From JANLQX01 sp031368215 (lineage in GTDB: Bacteria > Actinomycetota > Acidimicrobiia > Acidimicrobiales > JANYDT01), in NCBI GenBank assembly GCA_031368215.1, contig JANLRD010000121.1, positions 1-20,497 of the forward strand: 20,497 bases of DNA, given 5' to 3'. Below are positions 6,148 to 14,098 of this stretch, one piece after another; within the stretch, counting starts at the first letter, position 1, and every line of letters starts with the position of its first letter. Made by a program: the position numbers and the translations under genes. The notes below the pieces were generated by a model. It searched no databases, was not told where the DNA came from, and saw nothing but the letters and a program-made list of their open reading frames with translations.

Positions 6148-7530
6148 TCAGGCGGTGAGTGCTTCGGCGAACGACGCGAACACGTCGATGTTGCGCGCCA
6201 GGTCGGCGTCGGTGTGCAGGATCGACACCAGCCACTGCTCGTCGAGACCCGGGGGCAGCAGGAGACCGCGGTTGATCCCCCAGACCCATTGGGCGTAGGC
6301 GAGCACGAAATCGGTGCCCTTGTAGTCGCGGTAGTTGCGCACGGGCGTGCGCGACCAGGTGACGCAGCCCTTCGCTCCGAGGCGGACGGTGTGGGCCGGA
6401 AGGTCGTGGTCGGCGATGATCTCGTCGAAACGGTCGACCATGGCGTTGTTCGCGGCAATCGTGGCGTTGATCGCCTTCTTGGTGCAGATATCACGAAGAA
6501 CGGCCTTGCAGGCGGCCATGACCAGCGGGTTGCCGTTGAACGTGCCGAGGTGCAGCACCGTGCCGTCGGTGATGCCGGCCATGATCTCGGCACGGCCACC
6601 GAAGGCGCCGACGGGGAGCCCGCCGCCGATCGACTTGGCCAGGCACAGAAGGTCGGGCGTGACCCCGAAGTGACCGCTCGCGCCGCCGAAGCCGGCGGTG
6701 ATCCCGGTCTTCACTTCGTCGAAGATGAGCAGAGTGCCGAAGCGCTTGGTGATCTCGCGGACCGCAGCGAGGTACCCCTCGTCGGGCAGACAGATGCCGA
6801 TGTTCTCCATCGCCGGCTCAACGATGAAGCAGGCGACATCGCCCCGGGCGAGTTCGCGCATCAAGGCAGCCGGGTCGTTGTAGGGCACGACCCCGACGTC
6901 GTGGAGCACGCCCCGGGCAAGGCCCTTCGTGGCGGCAACCGGGGTGGGCCGGTCAGCCGGGCCGGCCTGGTCGAGCGGGGGCTTCATCGACACCATGACC
7001 TCGTCGTGGTGGCCGTGGTAGCCGCCCTCGACCTTCACGATGCGATCGCGTCCCGTGAAGGCGCGGGCGGCGCGGATGGCGTCGTGGGTGGCTTCGGTGC
7101 CGGAGTTGGTGAAGCGCCACATCGGCAGCTTGAACCGGTCGCGCAGCAACTCAGCGACGTCGGCGTTGTCTGTGCATGGGGTGACGAACAGCGTGCCCCG
7201 GGCGATCTGCTCATGCAGTGCCTGGGCCAGGATCGGGTGGCTATGACCGCTGAACAGGGCCCCGTAGCCCATGTTGAAGTCGACGTAGTCGTTGCCGTCG
7301 AGGTCGACGAGGTGCCCGGCGTAGGCATGGGAGGCCACGACGGGGTGCGGGTCGTAGGCCTGGAACGACGATGGAACACCACCTGGTAAGGACACCCGAG
7401 CACGCTCGTTGGCCTTCAGTGACGCACTGGTTCGTTGGCGGTAGATCGTGAGCTCCTGCTCGGTGATCTCCTGGGCCCGCCGGCGAAGGCGAGCATCGAG
7501 CGACGGGTCGAGAACAGTGATTCTGTTCAT
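6148..7530 (-). CDS. Class-III aminotransferase, glutamate-1-semialdehyde 2,1-aminomutase-like
   Basis: A 460-aa fold-type I PLP enzyme. Visible marks are NSGTEA (residues 142-147, phosphate-binding region), GGYHGHHD (169-176), FDEVKTG (Asp271 pairs with the PLP ring nitrogen) and LAKSIGGGLPVGAFGG with Schiff-base Lys299. The K-IGGGLPVGA motif and overall pattern place it with glutamate-1-semialdehyde aminomutase (HemL) relatives. It is about 30 residues longer at the N-terminus and sits with no tetrapyrrole gene, so a different amino-acid substrate is likely. ATG at 7530 is chosen because AAGGGGG lies 8-9 nt upstream; codons further upstream read through the promoter and are non-homologous. 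It is transcribed alone, divergently from hrpB, and its upstream region contains a candidate operator. Confidence 0.88.
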   Translation of the reverse strand: MNRITVLDPSLDARLRRRAQEITEQELTIYRQRTSASLKANERARVSLPGGVPSSFQAYDPHPVVASHAYAGHLVDLDGNDYVDFNMGYGALFSGHSHPILAQALHEQIARGTLFVTPCTDNADVAELLRDRFKLPMWRFTNSGTEATHDAIRAARAFTGRDRIVKVEGGYHGHHDEVMVSMKPPLDQAGPADRPTPVAATKGLARGVLHDVGVVPYNDPAALMRELARGDVACFIVEPAMENIGICLPDEGYLAAVREITKRFGTLLIFDEVKTGITAGFGGASGHFGVTPDLLCLAKSIGGGLPVGAFGGRAEIMAGITDGTVLHLGTFNGNPLVMAACKAVLRDICTKKAINATIAANNAMVDRFDEIIADHDLPAHTVRLGAKGCVTWSRTPVRNYRDYKGTDFVLAYAQWVWGINRGLLLPPGLDEQWLVSILHTDADLARNIDVFASFAEALTA

Positions 7531-7556
7531 CCGTAACACCCCCTTAGGGTGCGAAT

Positions 7557-7567
7557 ATCGTAGCGTA
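7557..7567 (-). promoter_or_regulatory. Candidate -10 boxes (TACGAT / TACGCT) of the aminomutase-like gene
   Basis: Two overlapping TAnnnT hexamers occur on the minus strand (TACGAT 7557-7562 and TACGCT 7562-7567), giving a leader of about 20-25 nt that contains the AAGGGGG ribosome-binding site. The -35 match is poor, which would fit an activated or repressed promoter. Confidence 0.3.
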
Positions 7568-7587
7568 CGGGCCTCAACTGAAGTCGA

Positions 7588-7608
7588 TTCGCAACAATTG
7601 TTCGCGAA
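7588..7608. promoter_or_regulatory. Inverted repeat, candidate operator between the divergent aminomutase-like gene and hrpB
   Basis: The arms TTCGCAACAA and TTGTTCGCGAA form a near-perfect dyad with one extra C in the right arm; the inner AACAATTGTT is a perfect 10-bp palindrome. It covers or abuts the expected -35 region of the minus-strand gene and lies about 105 nt before hrpB. A/T-rich half-sites in this G+C-rich genome suggest a regulator binding site. No regulator gene is adjacent. Confidence 0.4.
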
Positions 7609-7699
7609 ACCGAAACAATCCGCAGCGAACCGGCCCACGGTTCTCGTACGTTTCCCCACGTCAGTCACGGTTTCGGGCCCTTCGACCCAGCCGTGCCCG

Positions 7700-7705
7700 T
7701 ATCGT
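7700..7705 (+). promoter_or_regulatory. Candidate -10 box (TATCGT) of hrpB
   Basis: TATCGT ends 7 nt before the GTG start of hrpB, the spacing expected for a leaderless mRNA. No ribosome-binding site is present. Confidence 0.35.
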
Positions 7706-7712
7706 CGAACGC

Positions 7713-10238
7713 GTGCCGTTTCGACCGCCCGGCGACCCCGATCGCTTCCCGATCGATCGGGTCACCGACGAGGTGCTGCACGCGCTGGCCGTGGTCGGCA
7801 CGGCGATCGTCGTGGCCCCACCCGGCGCCGGCAAGACCACTCGCCTTCCGCTGGCGGTGATCGACAGCGCGTTCGCCACCAGCGGGATGGTCGTGCTCAC
7901 CCAACCCCGGCGACTCGCCGCTCGCATGGCGGCCGAGCGCCTCGCGGAGACGATCGGAGGTCGGATCGGCGAGGTCATCGGCCTCCGCACCGGCGAAGAA
8001 ACCAAGGTCAGCGCGCGTACGAAGCTGACAGTGATGACGGAAGGTGTGCTCGTTCGCATGCTCCAGAGCGACGCGATGCTCGGCGGCGTCTCGACCGTGC
8101 TGCTGGACGAGGTGCACGAACGGAGCCTCGACGTCGACCTCGCCATGGCGTTGCTGCGCGATGTCCGGGCAACGCTGCGACCCGAACTCCGCATCGCGCT
8201 ACTGTCGGCCACGCTCGACGACGCGGCCATGGCGGCGGCATTCGACGCTCCCGTGGTGCGCAGCGAGGGCCGGGCCTACCCGGTGGAGCGGCTGTGGGAG
8301 CCGGTCCTTGTCGCCGAGATGGCCAAGCGGACCGCCGAGATCATCGCCCGCGAAATGGCAACGCTGCCTTCCCCCAGCACCAGTCTGGTGTTCGTGCCCG
8401 GACGAGCGGAGATGCATGCCGTGATCCGCGAACTCGACCGTCGACCGCACCCGGCGACCGGAGTCGTTCCCCTCCACGGCGGCAGTACGAGGACAGAGGT
8501 CGCTGCCGCCCTCCATCCTCTCGACCCGGGCGAACGACGTGTCGTGATCGCCACGAATGTCGCCCAGACGTCGCTGACCCTTCCCGGGGTGCGCCTGGTC
8601 ATCGACCAGGGGCTCATCCGTCGCCGCGTGACGGATGTGACGACCGGCCTTCCGCGCCTGGCCACCCTCAGGGTGTCGGCGGCGACCGCAACGCAGCGTG
8701 CCGGTCGCTCGGGGCGAACCGCCCCCGGCCGGGCGATCGCGTTGTGGTCGGCCACCGAGCATCGCTCGCTCGACGAGTTCGACCGTCCCGAGATCGAACG
8801 CGCCGACCTTACGGATGTGGCGCTTGCATCGGCGGTGTGGGGTGCACGGACGCGGGACGCGCTGTCGTGGGTCACCCCGCCATCCGAGCCGGCGTGGGAC
8901 GCCGCCATGGCCAACCTCCGGTCGCTCGGGGCGATCGCCGCAGACGGCACGGTCACACCGATCGGCGAACGCATGGCGGCCATGCCGATCAGCGCACCGC
9001 TGGCGCGTGTCGTCCTCGGCGCATCGGCGCTGCGGCCGGCGGATCAGCGCCGAGCGATTGCCCTCGTCGCCCTCCTGGCCAGCGACCGACGCGCGTCGGC
9101 GATCCCGCTCGACGAACAGGTCGCCCTCCTTGCCACCGGGCTGGGCCAACCGGCGGGCCGGGGAGCCCGCGACGACACCGAACGCCTCGCGCAGCGCCTC
9201 CTCCCCCTCATCCCGGCCGCGCCCGTCGACACCGCCGTGCGCTCTGTCGCCGGGCTCCTCTCCCTCGCTCTCCCATCTCATATCGCGACACGTCTCACCG
9301 CAAACGCGGCGCGCTACCGCTTCGCCGACGGCCTCGAAGCCGAGCTCGGCGAACATGATCCGGTTCGCGGCGCAGCGGCGATCGTGGCGACCGAGCTCGA
9401 CGCCGACCGTCGACGCGGTCGCATCTTCTCCGCGCTTACGGTCGACACGGCCGAGGTGGAGCTCCTCCACGCCGAGCGGCTCAGCGCATTCACGTCGACA
9501 CAGCTCGACGGAGACGCGCTCGACGGCACGGTCGTGGCGGTGCGCGAGGTTCGTCTCGGCGCTGCCGTCCTCAGCCGCTCGCCATTCCCACCCGCACGGG
9601 GGGACATCGTGAGTGCCGTGCTCGCGCGCCTCGACGTGGACACGATCCTCCGCTGGATGCGCGGCAGTCCGCTGGAGTCGGTGGCGCCACGGGTGGCGTT
9701 CGTCGCTTCCCGCGACTCGCTCGCCGCGCGCGTAGCGCTGGCCGGTGCTGCGACGGTGTGGCCGGACCTCTCCCCTGCGGGCCTCATCTCGGCGGTGCAC
9801 GAGTGGCTCGTGCCACTCCTCGCCGCAGCGAGCGCCCGCCGCCCGATGCGCAGCGTCTCCCCGACCGACGCCTTGGCGCTGCTGATGGACCGCTCGCAAC
9901 GCCACGAGCTCGAACAACGCGCCCCCGACCGGGTGACGCTGCCGACCGGACGCGACGTCGCCGTCGAGTATTCCCGCGAGGCCGGGCCGACGATACGGGC
10001 CAAGCTGCAGGAGTTCCTCGGCACCCGCTCATCGCCGACGGTTGACGGTGTGCCGTGCGTGGTGGAGCTCCTCACACCGGCCGGGCGCCCTGCGGCGATC
10101 ACCGACGACCTGGCACGGTTCTGGGAGGTCGGCTACCCGCACGTGCGCGCTGAGCTCCGCGGTCGGTACCCCAAACACGACTGGCCGGTCGACCCTCTCG
10201 ACGCGAGTCCCCAGCGCGGCGTGAAGCGGCGAAGCTGA
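7713..10238 (+). CDS. hrpB: ATP-dependent RNA helicase HrpB (DEAH-box family)
   Basis: An 841-aa superfamily 2 helicase. In order: Walker A APPGAGKT (residues 35-42), motif Ia QPRRLAA (64-70), MTEGVLVRML (108-117), Walker B DEVHER (132-137), SATLD (165-169), then motif V TNVAQTSLTLPGV and motif VI QRAGRSGR of the second RecA-like domain. HA2-like and HrpB-specific C-terminal regions follow, ending EVGYPHVRAELRGRYPKHDWPVDP, a C-terminal signature of HrpB. DEVH and the closing signature separate HrpB from HrpA (which is longer). Length is normal (about 820). The physiological role of HrpB in bacteria is poorly defined; an RNA-remodelling function is assumed. GTG at 7713 is supported by the TATCGT box 7 nt upstream. 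Confidence 0.94.
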   Translation: MPFRPPGDPDRFPIDRVTDEVLHALAVVGTAIVVAPPGAGKTTRLPLAVIDSAFATSGMVVLTQPRRLAARMAAERLAETIGGRIGEVIGLRTGEETKVSARTKLTVMTEGVLVRMLQSDAMLGGVSTVLLDEVHERSLDVDLAMALLRDVRATLRPELRIALLSATLDDAAMAAAFDAPVVRSEGRAYPVERLWEPVLVAEMAKRTAEIIAREMATLPSPSTSLVFVPGRAEMHAVIRELDRRPHPATGVVPLHGGSTRTEVAAALHPLDPGERRVVIATNVAQTSLTLPGVRLVIDQGLIRRRVTDVTTGLPRLATLRVSAATATQRAGRSGRTAPGRAIALWSATEHRSLDEFDRPEIERADLTDVALASAVWGARTRDALSWVTPPSEPAWDAAMANLRSLGAIAADGTVTPIGERMAAMPISAPLARVVLGASALRPADQRRAIALVALLASDRRASAIPLDEQVALLATGLGQPAGRGARDDTERLAQRLLPLIPAAPVDTAVRSVAGLLSLALPSHIATRLTANAARYRFADGLEAELGEHDPVRGAAAIVATELDADRRRGRIFSALTVDTAEVELLHAERLSAFTSTQLDGDALDGTVVAVREVRLGAAVLSRSPFPPARGDIVSAVLARLDVDTILRWMRGSPLESVAPRVAFVASRDSLAARVALAGAATVWPDLSPAGLISAVHEWLVPLLAAASARRPMRSVSPTDALALLMDRSQRHELEQRAPDRVTLPTGRDVAVEYSREAGPTIRAKLQEFLGTRSSPTVDGVPCVVELLTPAGRPAAITDDLARFWEVGYPHVRAELRGRYPKHDWPVDPLDASPQRGVKRRS

Positions 10239-10292
10239 CGAACGCAGCACCGGTCGGGATTGGTGGGACGATGCATGGCGACGGAACAACCA

Positions 10293-10298
10293 GAGGAG
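10293..10298 (+). promoter_or_regulatory. Ribosome-binding site GAGGAG, fixes the start of the flavoprotein gene
   Basis: GAGGAG ends 6 nt before ATG 10305. It favours that codon over the in-frame TTG at 10260 and ATG at 10275, whose upstream regions lack such a motif. Confidence 0.6.
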
Positions 10299-10304
10299 AC
10301 CAGC

Positions 10305-11477
10305 ATGAATGCCGGCACCGAAACCTTTCGCTCGCCAGGGTTCGCCCTTCTCGACGCGGTACGCGCGCTGGGGGCGACAATCGAAGCCGACGCCGAGGAG
10401 ATCAGTGGCGAACGCCGGCTCACGGCTCGGGTCCTCGACGGGCTTCGCGCAGCAGGCGTGTTCCGCATGCCCGTCCTGCGCGAGCACGGCGGGCTGGAGC
10501 TGTCTCCTCTCGAAATCGTCGCAGTCATCGATGAGATCGCCTACCACGACGGATCCACCGGGTGGGTGTCGATGATCTGTTGCGATAGCGGCTTCTACGC
10601 CAGTCTCCTCCCCGATCAGTCCGTGGCCCGCTCGCTGTTTGCCAACCCCGATCTGCTGACCGCGGGATGGCTGTCCCCTGCTGGACGCGCCGAGATCGTC
10701 GACGGCGGTTTCCGGGTGACCGGACGATGGTCCTTCGGCAGCGGCGTGCTCCATGCCGAGCACGTGGTCGGTGGTTGTTTGGCAACCGTCAACGGTGAGA
10801 TGCAGTTCGTCGACGGCAAGCCGCACTACCTCGCCGTGGTCCTACCGAAGGCCGACACGGTCATTCACGACGTGTGGCACACCACCGGGCTGCGCGGGAC
10901 GAGCAGCAACGACTACTCGGTGACCGATGCCTTCGTGCCGTCCGCACACGCGTTCAATCCGTTCGAGGTCCCCGCCGGGAACCCACCGCTGCACTCGTAC
11001 CGCGGTCTGATCTGGGGGAAGCTCGGCGGCGTGCCGACCGGTCTGCTGCGGCGGGCCATCGACGAGTTCGAAACACTGTGCACCTCGAAGATGTCGGCGA
11101 CGATGACGAAGCTCAAGGACGAACCGCGTGCCCAGGTTGCCATCGCCGCCTCCAAAGCCGATCTCGACGCCTGCTACGGCCTGATCGACCGCACGCTCGG
11201 TTCGGTCTGGTCCACGTTGGAAACCGGTGACCAGCCCTCCGTCGACCAGCGCGCCGCCCTCGCCCGGACGGTCGTCTGGGTCGCCCAGACCGCACGGGCA
11301 TCGATCGAACGGCTCGCCGAGGAGGCAGGCACGGCGGCGATCATGGAGACGAACGTGTTCGAACGCATCCGGCGCGACGCCACGATGATCACGCACCACG
11401 TCGTCGGTCAGCGCAAGTCGTTTGCCTTGTCGGGGCAGATGTCGTTCGACATCGACCAGCCCTTCGCCATCTTCTGA
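10305..11477 (+). CDS. Acyl-CoA dehydrogenase-like flavoprotein (HsaA / group D flavin monooxygenase-like)
   Basis: A 390-aa protein with the acyl-CoA dehydrogenase fold. The N-terminal helical part carries ERRLTARVLDGLRAAGVFRM (36-55) and STGWVSM (84-90). The beta-barrel part has GGFRVTGRWSFGSG (134-147) and WHTTGLRGTSSNDYSV (191-206). The C-terminal helical domain is of the Acyl-CoA_dh_2 type. This arrangement, with SFGSG and TGLRGTSSNDY, is typical of oxygenase components such as HsaA and HpaB-like flavin monooxygenases and of their uncharacterised relatives. No dedicated flavin reductase gene is adjacent, and the catalytic base of true acyl-CoA dehydrogenases is not recognised. Start at 10305 is set by the GAGGAG site. 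It lies 63 nt before the kinase-like gene and probably shares its mRNA. Confidence 0.82.
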   Translation: MNAGTETFRSPGFALLDAVRALGATIEADAEEISGERRLTARVLDGLRAAGVFRMPVLREHGGLELSPLEIVAVIDEIAYHDGSTGWVSMICCDSGFYASLLPDQSVARSLFANPDLLTAGWLSPAGRAEIVDGGFRVTGRWSFGSGVLHAEHVVGGCLATVNGEMQFVDGKPHYLAVVLPKADTVIHDVWHTTGLRGTSSNDYSVTDAFVPSAHAFNPFEVPAGNPPLHSYRGLIWGKLGGVPTGLLRRAIDEFETLCTSKMSATMTKLKDEPRAQVAIAASKADLDACYGLIDRTLGSVWSTLETGDQPSVDQRAALARTVVWVAQTARASIERLAEEAGTAAIMETNVFERIRRDATMITHHVVGQRKSFALSGQMSFDIDQPFAIF

Positions 11478-11540
11478 GGCGGCGCAGACCGTGTGACGTG
11501 TGGCACGATACCCCCGGCCCACAACCGCTTTGGAGTGTCG

Positions 11541-12593
11541 ATGGAAGAACAGCTCGTCAGTTTCCTGCGACGCGTGATGCCGGATGCCGATTCCGTCAGC
11601 ATCTCCGGTTTCGCCCCCATTCCGGGCGGCTTCTCGCGCGAGACGTTCCGCTTCGACGCCGTCGTCGTGCGCAACGGGGCAGAGGAGACCCTCGCCTGCA
11701 TCCTCCGCAAGAACCCGCCCGCAGTCGTGGCGCTGCTCGAAACCAGCCGCGACGTCGAACACCAGCTGATCGAGGCAGTACGCGCGCATACAACGATCCC
11801 GGTGAGCCGGAGCTATGGCGCAGAGATGGACGTCAACGTGTTCGGCGAGGCGGCCATGCTCATCGAGCGGATGCACGGCAGTGGGAAGACGAGCGACCTG
11901 TTCAACGAGGGCCCCGACGCCCACCAAGCCGACGATGTGATGCGTCATCTCTGCGAGGTGCTCGTCGAACTGCACACCGCCGAGCTGGCCAAGCTCAACG
12001 TCGGCGGGTTGCTCAGCGATCCCCGCGGCGTCGGGATCGACACCTCGTCGTGGGATGCGTACATGGACACAACGTTCCAGTACTACGTCGACTCGTATCC
12101 CTCGCTGGCATACGACCCGGCGGCGATGGTGCTCCTCGATGCCGCGCTCACGCTTCGACGCAACAAACCGCGTCCGCTGCCTCTCGTCCTCGTCCACGGT
12201 GACTTCAATCCCGCCAACTTCCTGTATCAGGACGGCAGGGTCACGGCGCTGATCGACTGGGAGAACTCTCGAGTCGGCGATCCCCGCGAGGACCTCGGCT
12301 GGATGGTGGCCATGGACGGCATGAGCAACACCTCCGTCATGGCGCACCCCAGAGATGAGGGCGGCTTCCTCGCCTATTACAACAAGCTCACCGGCTGGAA
12401 CATCACGCCGGAGGAGCTCGGCTACTTCATGATGTTCGGCACGATGAACATCGCCGTACCCGTCACCAACGCCGTGAAACGACGGGTGGCGAAGGAGAAC
12501 GAGGTCTTCTTGAACCTGTACATGATCCAGCCGAGCATGCCCACGCTCGTTGCCTTCACCCAACTTCTCGGCTATCCAGGAGCGCCCGCATGA
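11541..12593 (+). CDS. Phosphotransferase-family protein (aminoglycoside-phosphotransferase/choline-kinase fold)
   Basis: A 350-aa protein with the APH-type kinase core. The catalytic loop is VHGDFNPANFLY (218-229), with Asp221 as catalytic base and Asn226 as metal ligand. The second metal motif is ALIDWENSRVGDP (Asp239). An N-terminal lobe begins GFAPIPGGFSRETFRF, comparable to the nucleotide-binding segment of relatives such as the APH domain of ACAD10/11. Enzymes of this branch phosphorylate hydroxyl groups, including hydroxyacyl-CoA or small alcohols; there is no reason to call it antibiotic resistance. Start at 11541 is chosen for GGAG 5 nt upstream. Its stop overlaps the next start (ATGA), so it is coupled to the 171-aa gene, and an acyl-CoA-dehydrogenase-like gene precedes it. 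Confidence 0.85.
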   Translation: MEEQLVSFLRRVMPDADSVSISGFAPIPGGFSRETFRFDAVVVRNGAEETLACILRKNPPAVVALLETSRDVEHQLIEAVRAHTTIPVSRSYGAEMDVNVFGEAAMLIERMHGSGKTSDLFNEGPDAHQADDVMRHLCEVLVELHTAELAKLNVGGLLSDPRGVGIDTSSWDAYMDTTFQYYVDSYPSLAYDPAAMVLLDAALTLRRNKPRPLPLVLVHGDFNPANFLYQDGRVTALIDWENSRVGDPREDLGWMVAMDGMSNTSVMAHPRDEGGFLAYYNKLTGWNITPEELGYFMMFGTMNIAVPVTNAVKRRVAKENEVFLNLYMIQPSMPTLVAFTQLLGYPGAPA

Positions 12594-13105
12594 ACACCAA
12601 CCCCGGTCTGGACGGGATGCTCGAAGGCGTCATCGTCGGCATCACCAACGAGCTGATCCCTTTCCTCTCCAACGAGAAGGCGGTGGCCACGGCGATGATG
12701 ATGCAGTCGCTCCTCCAGGGTGTCCGCCAGACGCTTCCGGTCTACGACTCGTACCTCGTGCTCGAGCACAACGACATGACCGCCACGCTGCGCACTGCCG
12801 CGGCCGCCCTCGACGGCGTCGCCGGCGAAGAGGCCGCCCGTATACGTGAGCGGGGGGCGACCCTCGGAGCATTGGCCGATCTGCCGGCGCCGCCCGATTC
12901 GACCGAGGTGGCGCGTGCCTACAACGAACTTGGCCGCGCCCTTGAATCGACCATTGCCGACCTCGACGTGATCCAGCGTGGCGGAGGCGCCGACGCAGCG
13001 GCCGCGGACACCGCCCTCAACGCTGTCCGCACCCACCTCGCTCCCCGCTATCTCCGAGACGTCACGACGTTCACCATCGCCGGCGGCTTCGTCGGCCGCG
13101 GCTGA
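12590..13105 (+). CDS. Conserved-looking protein of unknown function (171 aa)
   Basis: Not recognised. It is predicted soluble and mostly helical. An amphipathic N-terminal region (LEGVIVGITNELIPFL, then MMMQSLLQGV) leads into an Ala-rich helical middle. A short Pro-rich turn (PAPPDSTE, about 99-106) and a second helical pair follow, ending RYLRDVTTFTIAGGFVGRG. No metal or nucleotide motif is seen, and no signal peptide. The ATG overlaps the kinase-like stop, and AGGAG (12578-12582) lies 7 nt upstream, so expression is certain to be linked to the phosphotransferase. It could be a subunit or partner of that enzyme. That is inference from coupling alone. Confidence 0.75.
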   Translation: MNTNPGLDGMLEGVIVGITNELIPFLSNEKAVATAMMMQSLLQGVRQTLPVYDSYLVLEHNDMTATLRTAAAALDGVAGEEAARIRERGATLGALADLPAPPDSTEVARAYNELGRALESTIADLDVIQRGGGADAAAADTALNAVRTHLAPRYLRDVTTFTIAGGFVGRG

Positions 13106-13112
13106 GCTCGCG

Positions 13113-13151
13113 GGTCAGTAGCTGAGGTCAGTAGCCGAGGTCAGTAGCCGA
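13113..13151. repeat. 13-bp tandem triplication at the era stop codon
   Basis: GGTCAGTAGCTGA (13113-13125) is followed by two copies of GGTCAGTAGCCGA (13126-13138 and 13139-13151). On the minus strand the unit is the last codons and stop of era (Leu-Gly-Tyr-TGA), so the end of the gene has been copied twice downstream into the 35-nt gap between convergent genes. Confidence 0.85.
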
Positions 13152-14094
13152 GGCGGTCGAGGGCCTTCGGGCGGCGCTGCCAATCGCGGTCGACGCGAAC
13201 GAACAGGTCGAGGTACGCGCCTTCGGGGAGCTGGGCGCGGACCGCAGTTCCGACGGCCTTCACCACCGATCCGTTCTTGCCGATCACGATCGGCTTCTGC
13301 GAGTCGCGCTCGACGATGACTTCTACGCGCACATACGGTCCTTTGCCTTCACGCTCCTCCCAGTCGGTGACCCGGCAGGCAATCGAGTGCGGAAGCTCCT
13401 CGGAGGTGTGATGGAGGAGTTGCTCACGCACGAGCTCGGCGACCCAGAACGTCTCCGACATGTCGGCGAACACGTCGGTCGGATAGAACGCCGGGCCGAA
13501 GGGCATCCGGCCGATGATCGCCTCGGTGAGCACGTCGACGCCTTCGCCCGTTGCCGCGGACACGGGGAAGTACTCCGCGAACTCGAAATCGCCCGACGTC
13601 CGGAGCATGGCGAGCACCTCGTCGCGACTCGCTGCGTCAAGCTTGTTCACGATGAGGAACGCCGACTTCGGGGCACGCGCCGCGACGAACCGGTCACCCT
13701 TGCCGAGGGGCATCGTCGCGTCGAGCACGACACACACGAGGTCGACGTCGCCGATCGATGACGTCGCCGCGTCGTTCGTCCGCTCGCCGAGCAGCGTCCG
13801 GGGACGCATCATGCCCGGCGTGTCGACGAAGATCACCTGAGCGTCGGGCCGGTTGAGGATTCCGCGGATCTGGGTGCGGGTGGTCTGCACCTTGTCCGAC
13901 ACGATCGACACCTTCGTGCCGATGATGGCGTTCACAAGGGTGGACTTTCCGACATTCGGACGTCCGACGAACGACACGAACCCGGAACGGAACGAACTCC
14001 CCCGCTCACCTGCCGCCTCGGGGTCACTGAGTCGAGCGTCGTCACGTGTCAGGGCAGCCGGATCGGGCCGACCTGTCACCTCGGAGCCGGCCAT
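13141..14094 (-). CDS. era: GTPase Era
   Basis: A 317-aa ribosome-assembly GTPase that binds the 3' end of 16S rRNA. The GTPase elements are all present: G1 GRPNVGKS (44-51), G2 TTRTQIRG (71-78), G3 DTPG (91-94), G4 NKLD (150-153) and G5 SAATG (179-183). The C-terminal KH domain carries the Era-type RNA-binding loop VIGKNGSVVKAVG, and the protein ends RRPKALDRLGY. A start at 14094 gives a 35-residue N-terminal extension rich in charged residues before the G domain, acceptable for actinobacterial Era. An upstream in-frame Met would run well into the preceding gene. It lies 4 nt after the CBS-domain gene, last in the hit-phoH-ybeY-corC-era run. Confidence 0.96.
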   Translation of the reverse strand: MAGSEVTGRPDPAALTRDDARLSDPEAAGERGSSFRSGFVSFVGRPNVGKSTLVNAIIGTKVSIVSDKVQTTRTQIRGILNRPDAQVIFVDTPGMMRPRTLLGERTNDAATSSIGDVDLVCVVLDATMPLGKGDRFVAARAPKSAFLIVNKLDAASRDEVLAMLRTSGDFEFAEYFPVSAATGEGVDVLTEAIIGRMPFGPAFYPTDVFADMSETFWVAELVREQLLHHTSEELPHSIACRVTDWEEREGKGPYVRVEVIVERDSQKPIVIGKNGSVVKAVGTAVRAQLPEGAYLDLFVRVDRDWQRRPKALDRLGY

Positions 14095-14098
14095 CGCC

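Noticed and set aside
5216..6298. Long plus-strand open frame spanning the 19-bp array, giving a repetitive peptide
   Set aside because: It runs antisense through def and into the aminomutase-like gene. The repeat period is not a multiple of three, and the frame is open only because of high G+C.
7448..9358. 636-codon plus-strand frame overlapping hrpB
   Set aside because: It is an out-of-frame shadow of hrpB with extreme Arg/Pro content; hrpB has all helicase motifs.
8199..9917. 572-codon minus-strand frame opposite hrpB
   Set aside because: Antisense shadow, no recognisable motif.
10842..12563. 573-codon minus-strand frame opposite the flavoprotein and kinase genes
   Set aside because: Antisense shadow with His/Arg/Val-rich composition; the plus-strand genes carry clear family motifs and ribosome-binding sites.
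11541..12593. Aminoglycoside resistance gene
   Set aside because: Only the kinase fold is shared; context (acyl-CoA-dehydrogenase-like gene, coupled unknown gene) points to metabolism.
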